NCBI GenBank assembly: GCA_003221085.1
Contig: QHUD01000193.1
Span: 1-31,085, forward strand
Source of the DNA: Gemmatimonadota bacterium
GTDB taxonomy: Bacteria > Gemmatimonadota > Gemmatimonadetes > Gemmatimonadales > GWC2-71-9
Direction of reading: 5' to 3'
Length of the DNA stretch: 31,085 bases
Shown here: piece by piece, positions 15,870 to 25,190 of the stretch
Position numbering within the stretch: position 1 is the stretch's first letter
Layout: every line of letters begins with the position of its first letter
Made by a program: the position numbers and the translations under genes
The notes under the pieces: model-generated
Seen by the model: only the letters and a program-made list of their open reading frames with translations
Database searches by the model: none
What the model was told of the DNA's origin: nothing

Positions 15870-18299
15870 TTAGTTGTGCTTCGCGAGCAGGCTCGGCTCG
15901 ACCGGAGCTTCGCCGTCGAACACGAGGTGACCAGCCTCGAACCGCGCGCCACGCAGGGCCAATGTCAGGACCTCGTCCAGGTCTTCCACGAGGTGCACCT
16001 CGAGCGACGAGCGCACGTCCTCGGGCAGATCGTCCAGGTCGGCGGCGTTCTCCTTGGGCAGCACGATGGTGCTGATGCCCGCCCGCACCGCGCCCAGCAC
16101 CTTTTCCTTCACACCCCCGATGGGCAGCACCCGGCCCCGCAGGGTGATCTCGCCGGTCATAGCGAGGTCGTGGCGCACCGGTCGCCGGGAAAGCGCCGAC
16201 ACCAGTGCCGTCGCCATCGTCACGCCCGCCGATGGGCCGTCCTTCGGAATAGCACCCGCAGGGACGTGGATATGGACGTCGGTCCCGGCGAACGCCTCTT
16301 CCCGGATACCCAGCTGATCGGCGTGGGACTTGGCGTACGTGAGGGCCGCGCGGGCCGATTCCTTCATCACGTCTCCCAGCTGGCCCGTGAGCACGAGCTC
16401 ACGCTTGCCACGCATCACGCTTGCCTCGACGAACATGATGTCGCCGCCGACCGGCGTGTAGTACATCCCCGTGGCCACGCCTACCTGGTCCTCGCGCTCC
16501 TTGCGCTCCGGGTGGACCTTGGGGCGCCCGATCAGGTCGTCCACATCCTTGGCGTCGACCGTGACGCGCTCCACCTCGCCGCCGGCGATCTGGCGCGCCA
16601 CCTTGCGCCCGAGCTTCCCGATCTCGCGCTCCAGCTGGCGGACACCGGCCTCGCGTGTGTAGCTCGTGATGATCTCGCTCAGCGCAGCGTCCGTGACCGT
16701 GAGCTGCTCCGGGGTGAGCCCGTTCTCTCGCACCTGCCGCGGAACCAGATAGCGCTTCGCGATCTCGAGCTTTTCACGCTCGGTGTAGCCGGCGAACGTC
16801 ACCGTCTCCAGGCGGTCGAGCAGCGGGCCGGGGATGCTCTGGAGGAAGTTCGCGGTCGCGACGAACAACACCTCCGATAGGTCGAACGGCACGCCCAAGT
16901 AGTGATCCGTGAACGAATCGTTCTGCGCCGGATCGAGCACCTCGAGCAACGCCGCCGCGGGGTCTCCCTGGAACGAGACGCCCAGCTTGTCCAGCTCGTC
17001 GAGAAGGAAGACCGGGTTCTTGGCGCCCGCCTGTTTCATGCCCTGGATGATCCGGCCGGGCATGGCGCCGACGTATGTGCGCCGGTGCCCACGGATGTCC
17101 GCCTCGTCGCGGGCGCCGCCCAGCGAAATGCGAACGTACGGCCGGCCCATGGCGCGCGCGATCGACTTGGCGATCGAGGTCTTGCCGACGCCTGGGGGAC
17201 CGACGAACAACAGGATCTGGCCGCGCGCTTGCTTGTCGTCTTCGTTGCCCTGCGCCGCCGCGGCGGGCGAGCGTTGGCGCAGCTGGCGCACAGCCAAGAA
17301 CTCGAGGACCTGATCCTTCACGTCCTTGAGGCCGTAGTGATCCTGCTCGAGGATCTCCGCCGCCCGCTTCAAGTCGAGCGACTCCTCGGCGCGCTTGTTC
17401 CATGGCAATTCCGCCATCGTCTCGAGGTACGTGCGGATCACCTGCGCTTCCATCGAGTCGCGATTGGCGCGCTCCAGGCGCTCAAGCTCGCGGTCGACTT
17501 CCTTGCGCGCGGCCTCGGGAAGGTCGAGCGCCGCGAACCGCTTCCGCAGCTCCTCCACCTCGGTCCCTTCGTCCTCTTCGCCGAGCTCTTTGCGGATCGC
17601 CTTCATCTGCTCCCGCAGGAACATCTCGCGCTGGCGTTCGCCCAGTTCTTCCTGGACCTGGGACTTGATGTGCTCCTGGGCGTCGAGCACGCCGATCTGC
17701 CGCTGGACGTGAATGAGGACGCGCCGCAGCCGGTCCTCGACGGACAGCGTCTCGAGCAGCCCCTGGCGCTCCGCCGGCTGGATCTCGAGGTAGCCGGCCA
17801 CCAAGTCGGCGAGCCGACCGGGGTCGGCGACCTCTTCGAGCACCTGACGCACGACCTCTTCGGGGAGACCCGATTTCTGGCCCAGCTCCGCTGCCCGCTC
17901 GCGCGCTTCACGGTGCAAGCCGACGAACGCCGGATCGTCGGCGTTGAGCGGCGGCAGATCATCGACCTCGCGGACCACCGCCTCGAGGTAGCGACCGTTG
18001 TCGGTGTAGTGCAGGGCGGCGCCCCGGCGCTCGCCGTGCAACAGCAACTGCACGCCGCCGAGGCCGCGTTGGATCTGGCTGATTTTGGCGATCGTCCCCG
18101 TCGTGTACAGTACTTCGGGGCTGACCGTATCTACGTTCTCGCGCTGCGCGACGGCAAAAATGAGTCGGGAGTCGCTTTTCAGCGCCGCCTCGATCGCCCG
18201 CAGCGTGGTGGGCCGTCCGGCGCCGACCGGCGTCGAAACACCTGGAAACAGCACGACCTCCCGGAGCGGAAGCACTGGGAGCGTCAGTCGTTCAGACAT
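15870..18299 (-). CDS. lon: ATP-dependent endopeptidase La (Lon)
   Basis: All Lon parts are present in 809 residues. The N-terminal substrate-binding domain is LPVLPLREVVLFPGVSTPV..., about 1-200. A coiled-coil follows (200-300, including ERQREMFLREQMKAIRKELGE). The AAA+ domain has Walker A GPPGVGKTS (367-375) and Walker B FLLDELDKLG (431-440). The protease domain has catalytic Ser690 (KDGPSAG) and Lys731 (GGVKEK). Lon degrades misfolded and short-lived regulatory proteins in the cytoplasm. The start at 18299 (MSERLTLPVLPLREVV) matches the family; the open frame further upstream to 18479 is not conserved-looking. An AAGAAAG lies before the start. Neither a CIRCE nor a complete HAIR heat-shock operator is seen upstream. 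The gene is divergent from the kinase gene with about 250 nt between. Confidence 0.96.
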   Translation of the reverse strand: MSERLTLPVLPLREVVLFPGVSTPVGAGRPTTLRAIEAALKSDSRLIFAVAQRENVDTVSPEVLYTTGTIAKISQIQRGLGGVQLLLHGERRGAALHYTDNGRYLEAVVREVDDLPPLNADDPAFVGLHREARERAAELGQKSGLPEEVVRQVLEEVADPGRLADLVAGYLEIQPAERQGLLETLSVEDRLRRVLIHVQRQIGVLDAQEHIKSQVQEELGERQREMFLREQMKAIRKELGEEDEGTEVEELRKRFAALDLPEAARKEVDRELERLERANRDSMEAQVIRTYLETMAELPWNKRAEESLDLKRAAEILEQDHYGLKDVKDQVLEFLAVRQLRQRSPAAAAQGNEDDKQARGQILLFVGPPGVGKTSIAKSIARAMGRPYVRISLGGARDEADIRGHRRTYVGAMPGRIIQGMKQAGAKNPVFLLDELDKLGVSFQGDPAAALLEVLDPAQNDSFTDHYLGVPFDLSEVLFVATANFLQSIPGPLLDRLETVTFAGYTEREKLEIAKRYLVPRQVRENGLTPEQLTVTDAALSEIITSYTREAGVRQLEREIGKLGRKVARQIAGGEVERVTVDAKDVDDLIGRPKVHPERKEREDQVGVATGMYYTPVGGDIMFVEASVMRGKRELVLTGQLGDVMKESARAALTYAKSHADQLGIREEAFAGTDVHIHVPAGAIPKDGPSAGVTMATALVSALSRRPVRHDLAMTGEITLRGRVLPIGGVKEKVLGAVRAGISTIVLPKENAADLDDLPEDVRSSLEVHLVEDLDEVLTLALRGARFEAGHLVFDGEAPVEPSLLAKHN

Positions 18300-18493
18300 A
18301 GGGATAAGCTTTCTTGAGGGTAAGCGTACGCATGGTTCTCGCGCGTCTAAGCATCGTCCGTGCCATACCGTAAAACGCCCTCCTGAGCACGCCCGTTCCT
18401 CGGACCGGCGGCCAATAAGGCAGTTGCTGCCGAATAGCCACCGCGTTGGCGCCAACCCGGCGGTCGCGCCGTAAGTCAAAAGCGGCTTGCAGG

Positions 18494-18522
18494 TTGCACG
18501 CTCGGCGCCGCGCGGCTAATCT
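18494..18522 (+). promoter_or_regulatory. Candidate sigma70-type promoter for the kinase gene
   Basis: TTGCAC (18494-18499), a 17-nt spacer and TAATCT (18517-18522) form a reasonable promoter. It is followed by a leader of about 20 nt before the ATG at 18550. The rest of the 18300-18549 gap between lon and this gene shows no other element I can support. Confidence 0.5.
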
Positions 18523-18533
18523 ATCCGCGCGCA

Positions 18534-18545
18534 CTTCACGTGAAG
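18534..18545. promoter_or_regulatory. Perfect 12-bp palindrome CTTCACGTGAAG in the kinase leader
   Basis: The palindrome lies between the predicted transcription start and the ATG at 18550, ending 4 nt before the start codon. It could be an operator, or could fold as a small RNA stem hiding the GTGAAG ribosome-binding region. No binding protein is known. Confidence 0.4.
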
Positions 18546-18549
18546 CTCG

Positions 18550-20394
18550 ATGAACAACGCAGACAAGGCACTCGCCACCCGCCTGAGTCAGGCGCTCGGC
18601 TCCTCCTACACGCTCGAGGGAGAGATCGGCCGGGGCGGCATGGGCGTGGTGTTCAACGCTCGCGACGAGCGTCTGAAGCGCCAGGTGGCCGTCAAAGTGC
18701 TCCCGCCGGAGCTTGCGTTCCGCGAGGAGATCCGGCTGCGCTTCCTGCGCGAGGCCGAGACGGCGGCGCGGCTGTCGCACCCGCATATCGTGCCGATCCA
18801 CTCGGTCGGCGAGAGCCCGGACGGGCTCGTCTACTTCGTGATGGCCTACGTGGACGGCGAGTCGCTTGGAGCGAAACTCAAGCGGCGCGGCAGGCTGCCA
18901 CCGGACGAGTCGCGGCGCATCATGCAGGAGACCGCCGACGCGCTGGGAGCCGCGCACGCATTCGGGATCATCCACCGCGACGTGAAGCCCGACAACATCC
19001 TGCTCGAGGGCAGTCGGGGCCGGGTCGTCGTCACGGACTTCGGGATCGCCAAGGCGTTATCCTCGACGACGGGCGGTGCGACCCTCACCGCGACGGGCGT
19101 GGCGATCGGTACGCCGCACTACATGAGCCCGGAGCAGGCGGCGGGAGATCGCGAGATCGACGGGCGGTCCGACATCTACAGCCTGGGTGTGGTGGCCTAC
19201 CAGATGCTCGCGGGGGAGCTGCCATTTCAGGCCCCCACGGTCCCCGGGATCCTGATGAAGCACATCACGGAACCGGCGCCGCTGCTCACGGACCGGCGGC
19301 CGGAGGTGCCCGAGGACCTGGCCGCTTGCGTGATGCGCTCGCTCGAGAAGGATCCGGAAGACCGCTGGCCTACGGCGGATGCGCTGCGGCGCGCGCTCGA
19401 GGCCCGGAGCGCGACGCTGCACAAGCCACGCCGTTCCAGCGGACCCGCCCCGTCGCGCGGGGGACGCGCCCCGCCACCCCCCGCACCGCCGCCGCCGCGA
19501 GGCCGGACGGACGTGCCCGCTCGGCGTGCCCAGCGCGTCGACCGGATGCGCGATCGCCCGGCGCTCGCGTCCAACGGCGAGCCCCAGATCGTTCACGAAT
19601 TGCGGAGCCGCTTCGTCACGTGGGCGTCCGTGTGCGGCGCCTTCTTCCTGATCGACATGGCCACGGGGCATCAGGGCTGGTCGATCGTGGTCGCCGGGGT
19701 GTGGGCCGGGTGGAAGCTCGTGCCGCGCTATGTCCGCCTATGGCACGCGGGCTATTCGTGGCGCGACGTCTTCGCGCGCCCGCCGGCGCCGGACGCGATC
19801 GAAGCGCGCCTCGCGGCGGTGGGGAGCCGCCCCATCGAGCTACCACGCGCCACGACCGATGAGTTCGGCGGCCACGCCGACCCGATCCAGCAGGCCCGGA
19901 GCGATCGCAAGGCCATCCTGCGGATCGTCGATCGCCTTCCCAAGTCGGAGCGGAAGCTGCTGCCCGACGTCATCGCGACGGCCGACGGGCTCCTGAATCG
20001 CGCGGAAGAGCTGGCCCGCGCTCTGCACGCTATGAGCGGGAGCGTGGACCGGGGCGCGCTGGCCCGCCTCGAGGAGAAGATCCAGGCGACGAAGGGTCAA
20101 GGGGAGAGCACGGAACGGGAGCGGCAAATGGGCCTGCTCGAGCGCCAGCGCCAGGCGCTCACCGATCTCCTGACCAAGCGTCAACTCGTCGCGGACCAGC
20201 TCGAGTCGTGCGTGCTGGCGATGCAGAACGTCCGGTTCGACCTGCTGCGCCTCCGGTCCGCCGGCGTGGCGGCGGCCCTGGACGATCTCACCCGCGCCAC
20301 GCAGCAGGCCCGGGCGCTGTCGCGCGACGTCGACCACGTCATCGCGGCAGCGGGTGAGGTCAAAGCCGTGCTGGGCGAGCAGACCGGCGCCTAG
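18550..20394 (+). CDS. Membrane-linked Ser/Thr protein kinase with 2TM domain and coiled-coil tail
   Basis: Residues about 20-285 are a complete Hanks-type kinase: GRGGMGVV loop (28-34), ATP-binding Lys49, catalytic HRDVKPDN (142-149), DFG (163-165) and GTPHYMSPEQ (187-196). All key residues are present, so it should be active. A Pro/Arg-rich linker (290-345) leads to two hydrophobic segments at about 356-395 (WASVCGAFFLIDMA, WSIVVAGVWAGWKL), matching a 2TM domain. This places the kinase domain and the C-terminal part on the same, cytoplasmic side. Residues about 440-614 are highly charged and helical, probably a coiled coil. There is no PASTA or TPR sensor. Substrates are unknown. Its TAG stop overlaps the TAG stop of the convergent spermidine-synthase-like gene in a CTAG. 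Confidence 0.93.
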   Translation: MNNADKALATRLSQALGSSYTLEGEIGRGGMGVVFNARDERLKRQVAVKVLPPELAFREEIRLRFLREAETAARLSHPHIVPIHSVGESPDGLVYFVMAYVDGESLGAKLKRRGRLPPDESRRIMQETADALGAAHAFGIIHRDVKPDNILLEGSRGRVVVTDFGIAKALSSTTGGATLTATGVAIGTPHYMSPEQAAGDREIDGRSDIYSLGVVAYQMLAGELPFQAPTVPGILMKHITEPAPLLTDRRPEVPEDLAACVMRSLEKDPEDRWPTADALRRALEARSATLHKPRRSSGPAPSRGGRAPPPPAPPPPRGRTDVPARRAQRVDRMRDRPALASNGEPQIVHELRSRFVTWASVCGAFFLIDMATGHQGWSIVVAGVWAGWKLVPRYVRLWHAGYSWRDVFARPPAPDAIEARLAAVGSRPIELPRATTDEFGGHADPIQQARSDRKAILRIVDRLPKSERKLLPDVIATADGLLNRAEELARALHAMSGSVDRGALARLEEKIQATKGQGESTERERQMGLLERQRQALTDLLTKRQLVADQLESCVLAMQNVRFDLLRLRSAGVAAALDDLTRATQQARALSRDVDHVIAAAGEVKAVLGEQTGA

Positions 20395-23300
20395 CGCGTC
20401 TCCCCGCGGCGGCAGTGGTTGACCAGAGCGGGCCCATCCTCCGGCTCGATCCCGAACTCGAGCAGCACCAGAAACTCTTGCGCCGCCACATCGCACCGAC
20501 CGGTGCGCAGCGCCGTCACGGTGCGGAGCTCGTGCAACCGGAACCAGCCATCCCGTCCCCCCGCCGCCGTCGTGATCAGACTGTCGGCAACGGCCGGCGG
20601 GCCGTTGAAGGCAAGGGGCTTCAGCGCCGACCACAGCAAATTCCGCGGATACGGATGGCGGAGAGTGTTGCGCGCCGCGCGCAGCGCCGTTCGGATGCGA
20701 GCGGCCGACTCGGTCCAGTGCTGATCGCGGGCATCCAGCGCGGCAAGCGCGGCGCTCGCCTCGGCGGAGTCCGCACCAGCAGCAAGCGCGCCAGCAAAGA
20801 GAGACCGGGCGCGTTGACCCTGGTCGCGCTGGGCCGCCACTAAGCCGCTGAGGAGCCACGCCTCGGGGTTGCGGCCAGGGCGCAGCACGTCCGGCTGAGC
20901 GCGCCGGGCGGCAGCTACGTACGCCAGACCACCGATGTCGCCCCAGCGGGCCGTGAGGGTATGCGCGAGCCGCAATGGCGACGTGCTGTCCAGGACCTGG
21001 GTTGCGGCCTGGATGGCCGCCAGGGAATCGAACACGCCCGCGGTCCCCGAGGGATCGAGGAAACGGCGCGCCGCGACGAATTCGAGTTGCGGCCGGTCGT
21101 CACGGTGCACGATGGCCGGGCGCTCGATCAGCTTCGCAACGCCCGCTTCGCCGAGCAGGAAGTGTCCGAGGTAGTCCTCGGGCCGGTCGACCCCCAGGTA
21201 CTCGCGCCCCAGCTCGCCCAGCGCTCCGGTCGGTCCGACCAGGCGGGCGATCCACGAGGGATCGTAGGTGAGCGGTCGGTCCGATGCGACTACCATGACG
21301 TCCCCCGGGGCACCAAACCAGAGATGCACGTGGGGAAACACCGCCCGGACGTTCCGCACCACACCGGCCACCACCGGGACCGGTACCTGATACAGCTGGA
21401 CCCATTGGCAGAACACGCCTCCTTCCGCGAGACGGCTCCGGGCAATGCGGAAGAACTCGACCGTATACAGCGTGGCGACGCCCGCGAGCCACGGGTTGCT
21501 GGGCTCCGAGACGATGATGTCGTAGTTCGTGGGATCGAGCTGCAGCGCGCTGCGCGCATCGTCCACGATCGCCGAGAGGTTCGGGCGGGCGAGGGCCGTG
21601 TCGTTGACGTGCAGGAAGAAGCGATTCATGTCGAGCACCGCGGGCTCGATCTCCACCACGCGGACGCGTTGCATGCCCGGAACGTCCGACAGGACGCGCG
21701 CGGTCACGCCGCTGCCGTACCCGACGAGGAACGCGGTCTTCGGATCGGGGCGCGCCGCGACAGGCGCAAGGCCAGCGATGATCTGGGTGTCCATATCCCC
21801 GTAGTCCGACGCGTCCGCCTTGCCGTTGACCTTGAGCGAGCGACCCGACGCCTCCTCCCACACCGATACCGTGGCGTTCCAACCCTCCCGGTAGGCCAGT
21901 TGGCGGGTGCCGCGGTGCGCCAGGAACGCGGCAACGCCGTGCGCATCCATTCGGTCGCGCGCGTAGATGCTCGGTCCCAGGTCGATGAGCCGCGTGCTCC
22001 AGCGCGGCGCGGCGAGCGCAACCACCAGCGCGGCGCTGGCCAACCCCCCGGCGCCGAGCACCCAGGCCCGGAGCCGCCGATGCGCGACCGAGCCCTCCGC
22101 CACACCACGGGCGGCGAGTCCCGCCAGGGCCAACGCCCCGACCACATTCACGAGCACCCCAAGGCGCAGCGTGAGGTCGGTGCCGAGGGTCACCACCAGC
22201 ACGAAGCCGGTGAGCACCGCCCCGATGATGCTTCCGACGGTATTGAGCGCGTACGCCCGGCCCACCTCGGCTCCACCCGCCGCGTCGCGAGGCGCCACGA
22301 GATCGGTGAGGAGGGGAAAGCTCATCCCCATCCCGATCGCCGGAATCAGCACCACGGCGCCGACGGCGAGGCCCATGGCGAGGAGACGCTCGGTGGCGCC
22401 GAGCGACGGGAGCTGAAAGACGGCGATGATGTAGCGCGGCAGCAGGCCGAAGACGAGAAACAGCAGGGCGGCGCCTGCGGCCGTCAGAGCCTGTGCCGCA
22501 CCAGCGGCCGCCGCGGTTTCCGGCGCCGCGGAGCCGCGACGAGCCACGAGGGCGCTGCCGATGCCGATGCCGAGCAAAAACACCAGCAGGACGAGCGTGA
22601 ACGCATAGGTGGACCCGCCGACGATCATCACCAGCACCCGAGTCCAGGCGATCTCGTCGAGCAACGCGGCGAAGGCGGTGAGGCCGAGCAACACCAGGGC
22701 GGTGTTGCGGAGGGCGCGGCTCGCCTGTTCCCCAGGCTCGCGCCCGGGGTCAGGCGAGGACCGATGCGGGGTAACGAGCTGGCTGCGCGCGAGCGCGATG
22801 GCGCCACTCCCGAGCGCGAGGTTGACGGCCGCCGTGCCCCACAGGCTGGCCCGTACACCCACGTGCTCGATCAGGAAGAAGCCCGCGAGGGCCGTTCCCA
22901 CCACCGCGCCCAGCGTGTTGAGGCCGTACAGGAGTCCCAGCGAGCGCTGCAACTCGGCCCGCTCGGTTCCGGTGAAGGCCCGCGTGAGCACGGGGAGCGT
23001 CCCGCCCATGAGGGTCGTCGGGATGAGGAGAACGGCGCCAGCGAGGGCGAAGCGCAGCGCGACGCTCGCCCCCCCGACCAGCCCGAATGTCGACGCGGCG
23101 CCGATGTAGACGCGATGGGCGAAGGCCAGCACGAGGGGGGATGCCAGCCCGAAGAGGCCGATCGCGATTTCCAACCAGCCATAGAGTGCCGCCGGTCTCC
23201 CGTGGCGATCGGCGCGGCGGCCGAGCAGCCAGGCGCCGAGGCCCAGGCCGCCCATGTAGGCGGCCACGACCGTGGTCACCGACTGGATGGTGGAGCCGAA

Positions 23301-23402
23301 CGTCTGATAGAGGACCCTGACCCAGAGGAGCTCGTAGACGAGCCCCGTCGCTCCGGACAAAAAAAAGAGAAGACTGTATGCGCGGGCCGCGCTAGAACGC
23401 AT
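20391..23402 (-). CDS. Multi-pass membrane protein fused to a spermidine synthase-like domain
   Basis: Residues 1-470 contain about a dozen hydrophobic segments in two halves, each half starting with a similar motif (FLSGATGLVYELLWVRVL at 15-31; LTAFAALLDEIAWTRVLVMIVG at 241-262). This is typical of MFS-like fused spermidine synthases. Residues about 500-730 form a Rossmann methyltransferase-like domain with GYGSGVT (561-567), EIEP (584-587), DDAR (614-617) and SEPSNPW (632-638). About 830-1003 is an alanine-rich helical, TPR-like tail. Spermidine synthases move aminopropyl groups from decarboxylated SAM to polyamines; whether this membrane fusion does so is unproven. The start at 23402 is chosen because homology begins there. 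It overlaps the stop of the E1 gene by 11 nt, so translational coupling is likely. Confidence 0.85.
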   Translation of the reverse strand: MRSSAARAYSLLFFLSGATGLVYELLWVRVLYQTFGSTIQSVTTVVAAYMGGLGLGAWLLGRRADRHGRPAALYGWLEIAIGLFGLASPLVLAFAHRVYIGAASTFGLVGGASVALRFALAGAVLLIPTTLMGGTLPVLTRAFTGTERAELQRSLGLLYGLNTLGAVVGTALAGFFLIEHVGVRASLWGTAAVNLALGSGAIALARSQLVTPHRSSPDPGREPGEQASRALRNTALVLLGLTAFAALLDEIAWTRVLVMIVGGSTYAFTLVLLVFLLGIGIGSALVARRGSAAPETAAAAGAAQALTAAGAALLFLVFGLLPRYIIAVFQLPSLGATERLLAMGLAVGAVVLIPAIGMGMSFPLLTDLVAPRDAAGGAEVGRAYALNTVGSIIGAVLTGFVLVVTLGTDLTLRLGVLVNVVGALALAGLAARGVAEGSVAHRRLRAWVLGAGGLASAALVVALAAPRWSTRLIDLGPSIYARDRMDAHGVAAFLAHRGTRQLAYREGWNATVSVWEEASGRSLKVNGKADASDYGDMDTQIIAGLAPVAARPDPKTAFLVGYGSGVTARVLSDVPGMQRVRVVEIEPAVLDMNRFFLHVNDTALARPNLSAIVDDARSALQLDPTNYDIIVSEPSNPWLAGVATLYTVEFFRIARSRLAEGGVFCQWVQLYQVPVPVVAGVVRNVRAVFPHVHLWFGAPGDVMVVASDRPLTYDPSWIARLVGPTGALGELGREYLGVDRPEDYLGHFLLGEAGVAKLIERPAIVHRDDRPQLEFVAARRFLDPSGTAGVFDSLAAIQAATQVLDSTSPLRLAHTLTARWGDIGGLAYVAAARRAQPDVLRPGRNPEAWLLSGLVAAQRDQGQRARSLFAGALAAGADSAEASAALAALDARDQHWTESAARIRTALRAARNTLRHPYPRNLLWSALKPLAFNGPPAVADSLITTAAGGRDGWFRLHELRTVTALRTGRCDVAAQEFLVLLEFGIEPEDGPALVNHCRRGETR

Positions 23403-25190
23403 GCAGGTCGCGCATCGCCCGCGAGAGACCTTCCACTTGGGGGAGGATGAAGTCTTCGAGCCTCGGCGCATAGCCGATGAAGGTGTCGGTCGAGGCCACC
23501 CGCTTCACGGGCGCGTCCAGCCACGGGAAGCACTCGTCGCCGATCCGGGCGGCGAGCTCGGCACCGTAGCCCCATGACCGCGCGTCTTCGTAGGCGACCA
23601 GCACCTTGCTCGTCTTCATCACCGACGCGGTAATCGCTTCCCAGTCCACGGGCGAGAGGCTTCGCAGGTCGATCACCTCCACGCTCACCCCGTCCCGCTC
23701 TTCGAGCTCCTTCGCGGCGACGAGCGTACGCTGCACCACGGCGCCGTACGTGACCACCGTGAGGTCCCGGCCCTCCCGCACGACTTTCGCCTTGCCGAAC
23801 GGGATCATGAAGTTCGGCCCGGGATTGGGCGCCTTGTTGTAGGTCTGGCGGTAGAGGTGCTTGTGCTCGAGGAACAGCACGGGGTCGTCGCACCGAATCG
23901 CGGTGCGCAACAGGCCGTTGGCGTCGAGCGCCGTGCTGGGGCACACCACGCGCAGCCCGGGGACGGCCGTGAACACCACGGCGCCCGTCTGGGAATGGTA
24001 GATCGAGCCCCCCTTGAGATAGCCGCCGTAGGTCACACGCACCACGACGGGACTCGAGAAGGCGTTGCTGGAGCGCCACCGCAGGGTGGCGAGCTCGTTG
24101 CGCAGCTGATGATAGGCAGGCCAGATGTAGTCGAAGAACTGAATCTCGACGACGGACTTCAGGCCGCGGGTCGCGAGGCCGATCGCGCGGCCCACGATGT
24201 TCGCCTCGGCGAGCGGAGAGTTGTAGACCCGATCGCTCCCGAACTGACGCTGCAGCCCCCACGTGACCTTGAAGACACCGCCCTTGCCCTTCACCTGCTC
24301 CAGGTGCTGCTCGCGGCTCGCGTCCGCCACGTCCTCGCCGAACACCACGATGCGGGGATCGCGCGCCATTTCGTCCTTCAGACAGGTGTTGAGCAGGTCC
24401 ACCATCGTCGTGGGGTCACCCCCGAACTGCGGATCGTCCTCCGTATCGAACTGCTCGGACGTGGGATCGATCTCGGGCGAGTACACGTACAGCAATGCCG
24501 TCTCCGGCTCGGGCTGGGGCGACGCCAGCGCCATGTCGGCGGCCACGCCGAGTTCCTCTTCCACCTGGCCCTTGATGGCCTCGATCTCGGCCGCGGTGGC
24601 CACGCCGTCGGCGATGAGCCGCTTGGGGAAGAGGCTGAGGCAATCGCGGCGTGCCTCCTCTTCGCGCTCTTTGGGCGGCTTGTACAGCACTTCGTCGTCC
24701 GAGAGGGAGTGCGAATAGGGCCTGGTCACGTGCGCGTGCACCAGGGCGGGCCCTTTGCGCTGGCGGACGTACTCGGAGGCCCGTAGCAGCACGTCGTAGG
24801 AGACGACCGGATCGCACCCGTCGACCTCCTCGACCAGCAGGCCGGGGAAGTTCCGCACGAGCTTCGACACGGAGCCGCCGGCGGTCTGCACCTCGACGGG
24901 CACCGAGATCGCGTACTTGTTGTCCTCGATCAGGAACAACACGGGCAGCTTCAGGTTGCTGGCGGTATTGAGCGCCTCCCAGAACTCCCCTTCGCTGGTC
25001 GTGCCATCCCCCGCCGAGACGTACACGAGCTCATCGCCCTGGATCGGTTTGTCGACGATCGTGGCGATCCGGTCGTAGCGGAGCCATGCCTCCGCACAGC
25101 CCACGGCTTGAAGCAGCTGAGTGCCGGTCGGGCTCGACTGACTGACGATGTTGAGCGCCTTGTGGCCCCAATGCGAAGGCATCTGGCGAC
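23392..25190 (-). CDS. 2-oxoacid dehydrogenase E1, alpha (3' part) fused to beta subunit, 5' end shifted out of frame
   Basis: This frame encodes most of a one-chain alpha/beta thiamine-diphosphate E1 component of the branched-chain/pyruvate dehydrogenase type. From QMPSHWGHKALNIVS it carries the alpha-subunit core. It includes the thiamine-diphosphate motif GDGTTSEGEFWEALNTASNLKLPVLFLIEDNKYAIS, then a linker and the whole beta subunit (MVDLLNTCLKDEMARDPRIVVFGEDVAD ... YEDARSWGYGAELAARIGDE). It would supply acyl groups to a lipoyl E2. No proper start codon lies in this frame: the true N terminus is encoded in another frame upstream (24951-25424). About 30 residues expected between YYR and RQMPSHWGH are missing. 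The first internal ATG is 25182. As written, the gene could not make a full protein. The order alpha then beta in one chain is known in several phyla. Confidence 0.85.

Noticed and set aside
16902..18317. 471-codon open frame opposite lon
   Set aside because: It is an antisense shadow of the conserved Lon sequence, with no motif of its own.
18300..18420. Heat-shock operator (CIRCE or HAIR) before lon
   Set aside because: Only an isolated CTTGAG is present. No inverted partner at the required spacing was found.
23359..23366. Run of eight A (T on the coding strand) near the start of the spermidine-synthase-like gene
   Set aside because: It encodes Phe codons in a normal hydrophobic helix and the frame is continuous on both sides. 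It is possible slippage material, but there is no evidence of frameshifting.
20961..23450. 829-codon open frame on the plus strand opposite the spermidine-synthase-like gene
   Set aside because: It is an antisense frame kept open by the high GC content. Its product is rich in Arg, Glu, Gly and His with no domain, whereas the minus strand encodes a recognisable protein over the same stretch.
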